Assembly: GCA_026002975.1 (NCBI GenBank)
Contig: BPGJ01000008.1
Span: 1 to 35,753 of the forward strand
DNA: 35,753 nucleotides
Source: Acidimicrobiia bacterium
GTDB taxonomy: Bacteria > Actinomycetota > Acidimicrobiia > Spongiisociales > ZC4RG35
Direction of reading: 5' to 3'
The translations under genes and the position numbers were made by a program. A model generated the notes under the pieces. That model saw nothing but the letters and a program-made list of their open reading frames with translations, searched no databases and had not been told where the DNA came from. Below are positions 24,823 to 32,564 of the stretch, piece after piece (within the stretch, counting starts at the first letter, position 1; each line of letters opens with the position of its first letter).

Positions 24823-25620
24823 ATGAGACGAATCCTCGTCTCGTTCGCAGTAGCGGTGTTGGCGATGGTTCCGGCTGCCATGGCGTCGGCCCAGACGGCC
24901 GAAGGTGACGTGATCGTCGTTCACGGCGTACCCGGTCTGGCCGTCGACATCTATGTGAACGGTGATCTGACCTTCGAGAACTCGGAGTTCGGTGACGTGT
25001 TCGGGCCGTTGGCGCTTCCAGCCGGCAGCTACGAGATCGAGATCTATCCGACCGGATCCGACCCTGCGACCACCGACCCGGCTCTAGCCGGCTCGGCTGA
25101 CCTGCCAGCCGGTGCGGTGGCGACAATCGCCGCCTACCTGCAGGAAGGCGGAAGCCCCACATTGGGTGTGTTCGTCGAGGACAACTCGCCGACCGATGCA
25201 GGGAATGCCCGCATCACCGCCCGCCACCTGGCCGACTTCGGGCCGGTGGACATCCTGGCCAACGACGGCGCGGTGTTCGAGGGTGTGACCAACGGGCAGG
25301 GAGGGTCGGTGGACGTTCCGGCGGACACCTACAACGTGAAGATCACCGCAGCCGGTGATCCCGGCACGGTCGCCTTCGACGCCGACCTGACCCTGGCCGA
25401 GGGCACCAACACCATCGCCTACGCGGTGGGGTCAGTCGCCGACGAGACCTTCCAGGTGTTGGCTGCCACCATCACCGGTCTGGCTCAGCCGCCCGCCGGG
25501 GTCCCCACCGGGACCGGAGGCCTGGTGGCGGCCCCGGGGCCGCTCACCGTGGCCGGGTTGTCGCTGGTTGGGCTGGTCGCTCTGGGAGCGTCAGTCGCGG
25601 TCGTCCGGCGAAACCACTGA
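24823..25620 (+). CDS. DUF4397-domain cell-surface protein, probable sortase substrate
   Basis: ATG 24823 follows AAAGGAG by 7 nt. A signal peptide (residues 1-24, ending AMASAQ) precedes a DUF4397 domain: VIVVHGVPGLAVDIYVNGDLTFENSEFGDVFGPLALPAGSYEIEIYPTGSDP, continuing with ARITARHLADFGPVDILANDGAVFEGVTNG. The last 39 residues have a VPTGTGG motif (about 227-233), a hydrophobic helix (PLTVAGLSLVGLVALGASVAVV) and the basic tail RRNH, the layout of a cell-wall sorting signal with a non-canonical pentapeptide. The next gene is a class F sortase, so covalent anchoring to the wall is likely. Confidence 0.88.
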   Translation: MRRILVSFAVAVLAMVPAAMASAQTAEGDVIVVHGVPGLAVDIYVNGDLTFENSEFGDVFGPLALPAGSYEIEIYPTGSDPATTDPALAGSADLPAGAVATIAAYLQEGGSPTLGVFVEDNSPTDAGNARITARHLADFGPVDILANDGAVFEGVTNGQGGSVDVPADTYNVKITAAGDPGTVAFDADLTLAEGTNTIAYAVGSVADETFQVLAATITGLAQPPAGVPTGTGGLVAAPGPLTVAGLSLVGLVALGASVAVVRRNH

Positions 25621-25642
25621 ACGGTAAGCCTTCATCCCATCT

Positions 25643-25673
25643 CGAGGGGGGCTCCTCCACGGAGCCCCCCTCG
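25643..25673 (+). terminator. GC hairpin between the DUF4397 and sortase genes
   Basis: CGAGGGGGGCTCC (25643-25655) and GGAGCCCCCCTCG (25661-25673) pair perfectly over 13 bp around TCCAC. No T tract follows, and the sortase ATG begins 6 nt after the stem. It may attenuate transcription or limit sortase translation rather than end the operon. Confidence 0.6.
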
Positions 25674-25679
25674 GATCCA

Positions 25680-26423
25680 ATGAATAACACGGCTCCGCTG
25701 GTAGCCGGGCTCCTCGCCTTGGTCGGGGTAGTGGCGCTCGCTGCAGCCCTGGCGAGCATCGCGCGGGTTTCTCGGCCGGCGGGCGACGTCGAACGGATCG
25801 AACAGGCACTGGCTCCACCGAAGACCATCCTCCCCCCGACCACCGGCTCTCCTCCGGACCGATCCGATCGGCTGGGCCCAGTCGATAGGTCGCCGATCTT
25901 CGGGTCGATCTCGCCCAACCCCACCAGCCGCATCGAGGAGTTGACCTCCCCGTCGTCCCCAACCCCGATCCGACTGACCGTTCCCGCCATCGGGATAGAC
26001 GCGCCGGTTGTTCCCTACGGTGTGGATCGAACGACCGGAGAGATGGAGGTCCCCTCCAGGCTGGACGAGGTCGCCTGGTATCGCTTCGGCCCCGCGCCTG
26101 GTGAGCCGGGCTCATCGGTGCTGGCAGCCCACGTCGACTACGCCGGCCGAGGACCCGGGGTCTTCTTCCGTCTCTCCGAACTGCAGCCCGGAGACGCGAT
26201 TCAGGTCCGCATGTCGGATGGCACCACCCGGCGTTTCCACGTAGCGGCCCGAGCCGTTTACGACAAGTCGCAGCTTCCCCTCGACGTCATCTTCGCTCGG
26301 AGCGGGGATCCGGTGCTCACTCTGATCACCTGTGGGGGAGGGTTCAACCGGGCCTTGAGCAGGTACGACAGCAACGTGGTGGTCTACGCCATTCCGGCCG
26401 AGCCGCCCCCAAGCGCCGCATGA
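25680..26423 (+). CDS. Class F sortase
   Basis: 247 residues: an N-terminal membrane anchor (PLVAGLLALVGVVALAAALASIA), a Pro/Ser-rich linker, then the sortase barrel. Catalytic residues are visible: His151 in VLAAHVDYAGRGPGVFFRL, Cys218 in VLTLITCGGGFN, and Arg228 in RALSRYDSNVVVYA. The TLITC box and compact size fit class F. No good ribosome site precedes ATG 25680, which sits directly behind a strong hairpin, so low expression is likely. The DUF4397 protein upstream is the obvious substrate. Confidence 0.92.
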   Translation: MNNTAPLVAGLLALVGVVALAAALASIARVSRPAGDVERIEQALAPPKTILPPTTGSPPDRSDRLGPVDRSPIFGSISPNPTSRIEELTSPSSPTPIRLTVPAIGIDAPVVPYGVDRTTGEMEVPSRLDEVAWYRFGPAPGEPGSSVLAAHVDYAGRGPGVFFRLSELQPGDAIQVRMSDGTTRRFHVAARAVYDKSQLPLDVIFARSGDPVLTLITCGGGFNRALSRYDSNVVVYAIPAEPPPSAA

Positions 26424-26484
26424 ACGGCCCATGCCGCAGGGATCGGCCGGGTCGACCGGGAGGCCGACAGGTGGGCTGGCCGAC

Positions 26485-27456
26485 CTAGGAGAAGAATCGT
26501 CGTGCGATTCGAGTTACACGTGATCCGACCTCCGGCACCCAGTCCTCCAACCCCGCGACCAGGGCTCGGACTACTCGGGACGGGTCCTGGCCGTGGGCGC
26601 GGAGAGTGGCCTCCTGCCAGCTCAACATGTTTTCGAGGATTCGATCGTCCCCCACCAAGAGCGTCGATTCCAGCGCCGAGAGAAGCAAGGCCAACTCGTC
26701 GACCAGGCGGTCGCTGGGGTCCTCGATGCCGAGATCGATCTCGGCCTTGCCAAGGACACGCTGCCGGGCAGCACGGAGGGCGGCCAGCTCGTCGGGTATC
26801 GGCCAGGGTTCTCGGAGTTCTGGCACCTGTTCCGCCCAGCCGGCCAATACATCGGGTATCCGACGGGGGTCGTCGACCCAGGCGTCGGCTCCAACCGGCT
26901 CGGACCATCGACCTTCGGGGCCGAAACCCCGCCCTCCCGCCACCACGGGTACCCCGACCTCATGGGCTGCCCCGATCACGGCTCGGGCGCCGAGGAGGTG
27001 GGTGGTCATGGTGGCGGAGACGACTACGGCCAGTGGGGGCTCGATCTGGAGGAAACTCCGGAGGTCTACGGCCGGCACGCTCGGCCCCAGGTAGTTGGTG
27101 CGATAACCGACGAACGACAGGTAGGTGGCAGCCGCCCGGGCGGGAAGGGAGTGCTGGTCGCCTTCCGCGGTGGTCACCACCACCAGAGGCGCCTCGGGAG
27201 GTTGGTCCAGGGACCCTGCGAACAAACCGATCACTGTTTCGACCGTGGCGGTGGCGGCGTGCTCCTCTGCGACGAGATAGTCCCCATGGGCCCACCGGCC
27301 TCCTACTTCCCGCTCCACGCGCAGTAGGTGATCGAACAACAGGACGTCGAGCGGCGTCCCAATGTCCAAGAGGTCTCTACAGAGACGGAAAAGGGTGCCG
27401 TTGTCACCCGCCACTGCCGCCGTGGTGATGGCCAGGCTCAGCTCTGGACGATCCAT
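26485..27456 (-). CDS. B12-binding protein with CarH-like photoreceptor motif, no DNA-binding domain
   Basis: 323 residues from ATG 27456. A B12-binding cap helix bundle (residues 1-80) carries WAHGDYLVAEEH: Trp55, nine residues, then Glu65-His66, the Wx9EH signature of CarH/LitR light sensors, in which these residues cover adenosylcobalamin and make it light-responsive. The Rossmann part follows, VVVTTAEGDQHSLPARAAATYLSFVGYRTNYLGPSVPAVDL, with His102 of GDxH as the likely axial ligand. There is no N-terminal MerR HTH. About 120 C-terminal residues (LALLLSALESTLLVGDDRILENMLSWQEATLR) form an extra helical region. It is divergent from an ECF sigma/anti-sigma pair across 88 bp. Confidence 0.85.
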   Translation of the reverse strand: MDRPELSLAITTAAVAGDNGTLFRLCRDLLDIGTPLDVLLFDHLLRVEREVGGRWAHGDYLVAEEHAATATVETVIGLFAGSLDQPPEAPLVVVTTAEGDQHSLPARAAATYLSFVGYRTNYLGPSVPAVDLRSFLQIEPPLAVVVSATMTTHLLGARAVIGAAHEVGVPVVAGGRGFGPEGRWSEPVGADAWVDDPRRIPDVLAGWAEQVPELREPWPIPDELAALRAARQRVLGKAEIDLGIEDPSDRLVDELALLLSALESTLLVGDDRILENMLSWQEATLRAHGQDPSRVVRALVAGLEDWVPEVGSRVTRIARRFFS

Positions 27457-27544
27457 CGGGGTGACATTAGGAGCCGTCTCGGCAATCCGTTGTCGGCCCC
27501 CGCTTCGAACAATGGTGGAAGGTCGCCGATCGTGGGAGCGAATA

Positions 27545-28120
27545 GTGTCGGTTCTTGAGATGACCGACAGGGAGACCCGATCCAACCTCGCCGACGCCGA
27601 GCTCGCGGCCCTGGTAGGGGACGGCGACCAGTTGGCGCTCGAATCTGTGTTCGAGCTCTACGGAGGAGCTGTCAAGGCGATCGCCCTGCGGGTGCTTCGT
27701 GACGAGGCCCTGGCCGAAGACGTCACACAGGACGTGTTCTTGGCCTTTTGGAGGGCCCCTCACCGCTACGACGCGATGCGGGGCAGCTTGCGGACCTACC
27801 TGGTGACCATGGCGCACCGCCGGGCGGTCGACACGGTTCGTTCAGAGGTCGCCCGCAGTCGGCGAGAGATCCGAGACCCGCGAGCCGTCGAACCGACGAT
27901 CGACGAGGAAGTCTGGGCGAGGAGTCTGTCGGAGACCGTCAGGGAAGCGCTGGGCAGTCTGAGCCCCGACGAGAGGGAAGCGATCACCCTCGCCTATATG
28001 GGCGGTCTCAGCTACGCGGAGGTGGCCCGGCGGCTCGGAGCCCCGGAGGGAACCGTCAAGAGCAGGATCAGGGTCGGGATGCGGAAGCTGGCGGCCGCCC
28101 TGGGGGAGAAGCTCAGATGA
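27545..28120 (+). CDS. ECF RNA polymerase sigma factor
   Basis: 191 residues from GTG 27545, which has GGGAG six bases upstream (ATG 27560 is a weaker alternative). Region 2 reads FELYGGAVKAIALRVLRDEALAEDVTQDVFLAFWRAPHRYDAMRGSLRTYLVTMAHRRAVDTVR, and region 4 reads LGSLSPDEREAITLAYMGGLSYAEVARRLGAPEGTVKSRIRVGMRKLAAAL. The sequence resembles SigK-type (ECF19) factors. Its stop overlaps the anti-sigma ATG (ATGA), so stoichiometric synthesis is expected, and the factor is likely held inactive at the membrane by its partner. Confidence 0.94.
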   Translation: MSVLEMTDRETRSNLADAELAALVGDGDQLALESVFELYGGAVKAIALRVLRDEALAEDVTQDVFLAFWRAPHRYDAMRGSLRTYLVTMAHRRAVDTVRSEVARSRREIRDPRAVEPTIDEEVWARSLSETVREALGSLSPDEREAITLAYMGGLSYAEVARRLGAPEGTVKSRIRVGMRKLAAALGEKLR

Positions 28121-28776
28121 TCGACCACCAAGCTGCGTATCGGCTTATCGAGCTCTACGCGATGGATGCCCTAGAGGGAGCCGAGCGGCAGGAAGTGGAA
28201 CGCCACCTGCACCGCTGCGAGACCTGCTCCGAGTATCTGGCTCTCTCCAGATCAGTTCTGGCCGCCCTGGTCCCCGACGAACCGCCACCGTGGCATGTGT
28301 GGAACCGGATGGCTGGGCGGCTGACGTCGAGGGCCTCTTCGACCCGGCGGAGGCTCGGGCTGGGTTGGACCGCGGTGGCCGCCTCGGTTCTTCTCCTAGT
28401 CGGCCTCGGGGTGGCGATGCTCAACAGCGAACCGAGTTTGGCACAACTGGCTGCCGCAGTTGCCTCCCGACCCGACGCCAGGGTGGTCGAACTGACTGCC
28501 GATGGAGACCCGGTGGCCCGGGTGGTGATGGCACCCGACGGCCTGGGATTTCTGATCCCCTCGGATCGGCTGGTCGACCTCGACGAGAGCCGCACCTACC
28601 AGCTATGGGTCGTGAACCACGAGGGCGCGGTGATCTCGGCCGGCGTCCTCGGCAACCGACCTCGGGTGGCTTCCTTCACCTGGGAGGGGCCGATCACCGG
28701 CGTAGTCCTCACCCGGGAGCCAGCTGGCGGGGTCCCGACCAGTCGAGGCGATGTCGTCGCGGCGGCCGAGTTCTGA
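28117..28776 (+). CDS. RskA-family anti-sigma factor
   Basis: 219 residues. The N-terminal zinc-binding anti-sigma domain has HLHRCETC (H-x3-C-x2-C) within AMDALEGAERQEVERHLHRCETCSEYLALSRSV. One membrane helix follows (LGWTAVAASVLLLVGLGVAML), then an extracytoplasmic RskA domain (SRTYQLWVVNHEGAVISAGVLG..ASFTWEGPITGVVLTREPAGGVPTS). It should bind the upstream sigma and release it upon regulated proteolysis. Same transcript, overlapping start. Confidence 0.93.
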   Translation: MIDHQAAYRLIELYAMDALEGAERQEVERHLHRCETCSEYLALSRSVLAALVPDEPPPWHVWNRMAGRLTSRASSTRRRLGLGWTAVAASVLLLVGLGVAMLNSEPSLAQLAAAVASRPDARVVELTADGDPVARVVMAPDGLGFLIPSDRLVDLDESRTYQLWVVNHEGAVISAGVLGNRPRVASFTWEGPITGVVLTREPAGGVPTSRGDVVAAAEF

Positions 28777-28839
28777 CGATGCCCATCCGATCGGCGGCTC
28801 GGCTCCGAACATCGAGTGAGAGGCGACCGGGAAGGGTGT

Positions 28840-29901
28840 ATGTCGAACATCATCGTGGGCAGCGGGGTCGCGATCCCCGACAACCTGGTGTCCAACCACG
28901 ATCTGGCGCGGATCATGGACACATCACCCGAGTGGATCTCGACCCGCACCGGGGTCGAAGAACGGCGGTTCGTGGATCCGGGAGTGTCGACGTCGCGTCT
29001 GGCCGTCGAGGCCGTCGGGGCTGCCTTGCAGGACGCGGGAGTTGCTCCAGACGAGGTGGGAGTGTTGATAACCGCCACCATGACCCCAGACGTGTACGCC
29101 CCCGGGATCGCGGGTTCGGTGCAGAAGGGAGCAGGACTCGGCCCCATCCCGGTCTTCGATCTTCGCCAGCAATGCACCGGATTCATCTATGGGCTCGATC
29201 TCGCTCATCGCTATCTGGAGACAGGTGGCGCCGAGGTGGCAGTCGTGGTGGGGGCCGAGGTCCACAGTGCTCTACTCCCCTGGAGCGACGAGAGCTGGCG
29301 CGCCCTCGCCGACCCGCGGTTGTCTGTGAGTCCGGCCGACTTCGAGTGGAACACGGCCCATCGATCGTGGAGCGTGCTGTTCGGTGACGGTGCCGGCGCC
29401 GTGGTGCTGCGTCGGATCGACTCCTCAGATGGGGGAATCCTGGCTTCGGTGCTGATTACCGACGGTGAAGGCGCCGAGCTGATCTGGATTCCCGGGGTCG
29501 GCTCCATCAAACGGCCCTACGTCACCCGGGCCGACCTGGACGAGCACGCCCACGTCCCGGTGATGGACGGCCCGGGTTTGTACCGACGCGCCGTCTCCTC
29601 GATGTGCGACGCGGTAGCGGAGGCATCGGCTCGGGCCGGGGTGGATCCGAAGGACATCGATCTGGTGGTAGCTCACCAGGCGAACGAAAGGATATTGGAT
29701 GGTGTGAGACGAAAACTGGGATTCGGGGTGGAGCGGGTTCCGTCCAACATCGCCCGTTATGGCAACACCACTGCCGCCACCCTGCCGATCCTCTTCCACG
29801 AGTTGAGGAAGTCCGAACGGGTGCAGCCAGGCTATCTGGTCTGTTTCGTAGCGTTCGGCGCCGGAGCGCACAGCGGAGCGGTGCTCTATCACGCACCTTG
29901 A
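28840..29901 (+). CDS. 3-oxoacyl-ACP synthase III-like (KAS III) condensing enzyme
   Basis: 353 residues from ATG 28840 (GGAAGGG upstream). The full KAS III triad is present: Cys112 in RQQCTGFIYGLD, His279 in VVAHQANERILDGV, and Asn309 in ARYGNTTAATLP. Other KAS III blocks are EWISTRTGVEERRF, TMTPDVYAPGIAGSVQK and FGDGAGAVVLRRI. It is slightly longer than E. coli FabH (317), with an insertion around residues 143-175. It is not in a fatty acid cluster but 63 bp after the anti-sigma gene, so a specialised lipid or pigment role controlled with the sigma factor is possible; ordinary FabH function cannot be excluded. Its stop codon overlaps the -35 of the next promoter. Confidence 0.92.
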   Translation: MSNIIVGSGVAIPDNLVSNHDLARIMDTSPEWISTRTGVEERRFVDPGVSTSRLAVEAVGAALQDAGVAPDEVGVLITATMTPDVYAPGIAGSVQKGAGLGPIPVFDLRQQCTGFIYGLDLAHRYLETGGAEVAVVVGAEVHSALLPWSDESWRALADPRLSVSPADFEWNTAHRSWSVLFGDGAGAVVLRRIDSSDGGILASVLITDGEGAELIWIPGVGSIKRPYVTRADLDEHAHVPVMDGPGLYRRAVSSMCDAVAEASARAGVDPKDIDLVVAHQANERILDGVRRKLGFGVERVPSNIARYGNTTAATLPILFHELRKSERVQPGYLVCFVAFGAGAHSGAVLYHAP

Positions 29902-29926
29902 CACGTTTAGGATTCCTAACTATCTT
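29898..29926 (+). promoter_or_regulatory. Promoter with internal palindromic operator, for protoglobin/MarR operon
   Basis: TTGACA (29898-29903), a 17-bp spacer and TATCTT (29921-29926) form a near-consensus promoter. The spacer contains TTAGGA-T-TCCTAA (29907-29919), a 6-bp inverted repeat with a 1-nt centre, placed exactly between the -35 and -10. A MarR-family gene is second in the operon, so this is most likely its autoregulatory operator. A dimer here would compete with RNA polymerase. Confidence 0.75.
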
Positions 29927-29956
29927 TTCCTCCGTGAGCGGAAGAGGAGGGAACCC

Positions 29957-30523
29957 ATGATCGAGGGCTACACCTACGGACAGGTGGCCGCCTCGCCGGT
30001 CGGTCTCGACGATCTGAAAGACCTAGAGAAGACCTTGCTATGGTCGGAAGACGACGAGAGAGCCCTCCGGCAGGCCGGGGAGGTGCTGGCCGACCAGGTG
30101 GAGGAGGTGCTCGACCTCTGGTACGGCTACGTCGGATCCCATCCCCACCTGGTCCGCTACTTCAACGGACCGGACGGAACCCCCGACGGTGCCTACTTGG
30201 AGGCCGTCCGAGCCCGGTTCGGTCAGTGGATCAGAGACCTCACCTCTCGTCCGTGGGACGAGGACTGGCTGGCCTACCAGGAGGAGATCGGCCAGCGCCA
30301 CCTCCACCGCAAGGGACGCACCGACGGGATCCTGTCCGAGCCGTTCGTCCCGTTGCGTTACATGGTGGCCTTCATCTGGCCGATCACCGCCACCATCCGT
30401 CCGTTCCTCGCCAAGAAGGGCCACTCTCCCGAGGAGGTCGAGGCGATGTACTCGGCTTGGTTCAAGGCCGTCACCCTGTCGACGGTGCTGTGGACCAGGC
30501 CGTATGCGCCCGACCACTGGTGA
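29957..30523 (+). CDS. Protoglobin
   Basis: 188 residues, ATG 29957 after AGAGGAGGG. It contains the protoglobin core: WYGYVGSHPHLVRYFNGPDG, ARFGQWIRDLTSRPWDEDWLAYQEEIGQRHLHRKGRTDGI, and VPLRYMVAFIWPITATIRPFL. His115 in the IGxxH motif is the expected proximal heme ligand (equivalent to His120 of archaeal protoglobin). No C-terminal signalling domain follows, so it is a single-domain globin that could bind O2, NO or CO. It is co-transcribed with a MarR regulator that begins 20 nt after its stop. Confidence 0.88.
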   Translation: MIEGYTYGQVAASPVGLDDLKDLEKTLLWSEDDERALRQAGEVLADQVEEVLDLWYGYVGSHPHLVRYFNGPDGTPDGAYLEAVRARFGQWIRDLTSRPWDEDWLAYQEEIGQRHLHRKGRTDGILSEPFVPLRYMVAFIWPITATIRPFLAKKGHSPEEVEAMYSAWFKAVTLSTVLWTRPYAPDHW

Positions 30524-30542
30524 GGAGTGCCAAGATGGGCGG

Positions 30543-31109
30543 GTGAGCATCGACCGGAAGCTGTTCGAAGCGGTAGAGCGCCTCGGGGCGGCGATCGACG
30601 CCGCTCTGCGGCGTTTCGCCGTCGATCACGGCCTCAGTCTCCTCCAGGCCCAGCTCCTCGAGACTCTCGGTGAGGGTACACCGCGTCGGATCGGCGACCT
30701 GGCCGCCGAGCTGGCCGTGTCCCTACCCACGGTCAGCGATGCAGTCGGGTCCCTCCAAGCCAAGGGATTGGCCCGACGCGTCCCCGACCCGGACGACCGC
30801 CGTGGTGTCCTGGTGGTGCTGTCCGAGGAGGGTGAGCGGTTGGCTGCCCTAGCCCGAAAAACCCTTGGGCCGATGCTCACCGCTGCGGCAGAGGTACCCG
30901 AAAAGGATCGTGAAATCGCACTCGGCGTGTTGCTGCGAACCATCGCCGCCCTCTACAGGATGGGGTTCATCACCCTCGACCGGAGCTGTTTCACCTGCCG
31001 TCACTACGACCCGGGCGGTCCGAGATGCCTGCTGCTCCAGATGCCCCTCCGCCCGGCCGATCTCCGGGTGCGGTGCCCGGAGCACACGCCTGCCGCCGCC
31101 GGCGACTGA
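30543..31109 (+). CDS. MarR-family regulator with C-terminal four-cysteine extension
   Basis: 188 residues from GTG 30543. The winged helix (LSLLQAQLLETLGEGTPRRIGDLAAELAVSLPTVSDAVGSLQAKGLARRVPDPDDRRGVLVVLSEEG) is typical of MarR, with the DxR wing. After the dimerisation helix comes an unusual tail with SCFTCRHYDPGGPRCLLL and a later RCPEH: Cys149, 152, 162 and 178 (C-x2-C-x9-C-x15-C), plus His154 and His181. This could hold a metal or Fe-S cluster. A redox or NO sensing role, with repression of its own operon through the palindrome at 29907-29919, is inferred. GAGGAG lies about 15 nt upstream, overlapping the protoglobin end, so translation may be coupled. Confidence 0.88.
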   Translation: MSIDRKLFEAVERLGAAIDAALRRFAVDHGLSLLQAQLLETLGEGTPRRIGDLAAELAVSLPTVSDAVGSLQAKGLARRVPDPDDRRGVLVVLSEEGERLAALARKTLGPMLTAAAEVPEKDREIALGVLLRTIAALYRMGFITLDRSCFTCRHYDPGGPRCLLLQMPLRPADLRVRCPEHTPAAAGD

Positions 31110-31117
31110 CGGAACCC

Positions 31118-31552
31118 TCACGAAGTGACGAGCGCCGCGAGCCGCTTGAGGTTGCCCCGCCAGATCCATGCCAACACAGGGCGTGCCACCCACGCACCGA
31201 GCCTTCCCCCCATCCACCAGGGGAAACGGAGCTCCTCCGCCCAGACCACCACGGTCCCGCCGTCCCGGGGTAGTAGAGATAGGGTTCCCTGTCCGGTGAC
31301 AACACCTACGTGACGCACCGAGATCGACTCGCCCTCCCTCCAGTCGGTCACTTCCATCCGGTCGATGGTGCGGAACGGACCCACCTTGGTCTCCACCTCC
31401 ATCACCGTTCCCGGGCCGCTGGTCTGTTCGCCGACGAACGCGATCGACCGGGCGTCCTTCATCCACCGGGTGTGGGAACCCAGGTCCGCCAGGTGGGGCC
31501 ACACCTCCGCCGGTGAGGCGTTCACCGTTTGAGAGACGCGGATGTGAACCAC
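31118..31552 (-). CDS. SRPBCC (START-like) family protein
   Basis: 144 residues from GTG 31552. Polyketide cyclase/START-like fold: HIRVSQTVNASPAEVWPHLADLGSHTRWMKDARSIAFVG, then GTVMEVETKVGPFRTIDRMEVTDWREGESISVRHVGVVTGQGTLSLLP and GTVVVWAEELRFPWWMGG, with a C-terminal long helix. These proteins bind hydrophobic ligands; no catalytic residue is evident. It converges on the MarR gene with only 8 bp between stops. Ligand unknown. Confidence 0.85.
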   Translation of the reverse strand: MVHIRVSQTVNASPAEVWPHLADLGSHTRWMKDARSIAFVGEQTSGPGTVMEVETKVGPFRTIDRMEVTDWREGESISVRHVGVVTGQGTLSLLPRDGGTVVVWAEELRFPWWMGGRLGAWVARPVLAWIWRGNLKRLAALVTS

Positions 31553-31681
31553 GGTTCCACATTGTGACAACTCGTGCCCGCTCCCCACATGGGATGGGCG
31601 GGCATGCTCGCAGGCGACGGTCGTCATCCGCCGGACCCTCCGGCTCCCCATAAGTCTCGTACCGTGTCGACCAGAGGGAGC

Positions 31682-32551
31682 TCAGCGCCTGCCACGGGGT
31701 GGTCGTGGCACCAGCACCGGGGTGGTCTCCTTGTACCGAACGTAGTCTGGGCGGTCGCCCCACCGGGCGTCGGCCCGGGCCTCCAGCATGGGGATTCCGC
31801 TCACCCGGGTGAGGAGGAACGTCACGAACAACGGTGAGATCACCGTCACCCACCGCCATCCCGACAGGGTGGGCAGAGCGATCACGGTGACCCCCACCCA
31901 GAGGAGGATCTCCCCGAAGTAGTTGGGGTGGCGGGACCAGGCCCACAGTCCGGAGGAGATGAACCCGTCGGGGTTCTCCCGACGGAAAGCCGCCTTTTGA
32001 CGGTCCGCGACCACCTCGATCCCGAAACCCACCGCCCACAGCGCCGCCCCGGCCACGGCGGCTAGATCCAGCCCGCCCTGCTCCGGGCCGGTGATCACCG
32101 CCAGGGCGGGGGAGACGGTGAGGAGCACCCACAGACCCTGGAGCGTCCAGGCGAGGAAGAACCGGGCCGGGTCGGTCTTGATCTGGTCGAAGCGGCGGTC
32201 CTTCCCCTCCCGCAGCACCCTCCTGAACAAGAACGTGCCCAACCGGAGGGTCCAGACGGCGACCAGCCCCGCGACCAGGAGCGAACGGGGGCCCGGCTCG
32301 CCGGACAGGAGAGTGGCAGCTCCCACGACCGTCAGATAGGTGAGACTGCCGGTGAGGTCGTAGAACCGTTCGGTCCGGGCCACCAACGCGGGGACGAACG
32401 CCGCCCAGTTGACCGCGAAGGCCAGCGCCCCGCACAAGGCGAACACCGGAACCCCGCCCACCCGGGCACCGCCGTCGCTGCCCGCCCAGGACACCAGCAT
32501 CCCGACCAGAATGCCGACGGCTGCGCCGACCAGCGAACGTCCCGAGGACAT
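31682..32551 (-). CDS. DUF1295 integral membrane protein (steroid 5-alpha-reductase-like)
   Basis: 289 residues with about seven hydrophobic segments. The C-terminal motif GFISSGLWAWSRHPNYFGEILLWVGV (the W-x-x-S-R-H-P-N-Y-x-G-E box) is the hallmark of DUF1295/steroid reductase C-terminal domains, and DRRFDQIKTDPARFFLAWTLQGLWVLL is also typical. Members are putative NADPH-dependent membrane reductases or methyltransferases of unknown substrate. ATG 32551 has a weak ribosome site. It is divergent from the PFOR gene across 85 bp. Confidence 0.9.
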   Translation of the reverse strand: MSSGRSLVGAAVGILVGMLVSWAGSDGGARVGGVPVFALCGALAFAVNWAAFVPALVARTERFYDLTGSLTYLTVVGAATLLSGEPGPRSLLVAGLVAVWTLRLGTFLFRRVLREGKDRRFDQIKTDPARFFLAWTLQGLWVLLTVSPALAVITGPEQGGLDLAAVAGAALWAVGFGIEVVADRQKAAFRRENPDGFISSGLWAWSRHPNYFGEILLWVGVTVIALPTLSGWRWVTVISPLFVTFLLTRVSGIPMLEARADARWGDRPDYVRYKETTPVLVPRPPRGRR

Positions 32552-32564
32552 GGGCCCAGCCTAG

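Noticed and set aside
23353..24924. 523-codon minus-strand frame opposite the lipoprotein and PRXL2 genes
   Set aside because: Ser/Arg/Pro-rich antisense artefact. The plus strand has a lipobox, ATGA coupling and a thioredoxin-fold motif.
27457..27544. Possible autoregulatory ECF promoter (GGAAG ... CGTG) before the sigma gene
   Set aside because: A GGAA-type and a CGTG-type box exist, but their spacing is too short for a standard ECF promoter, so I do not call it.
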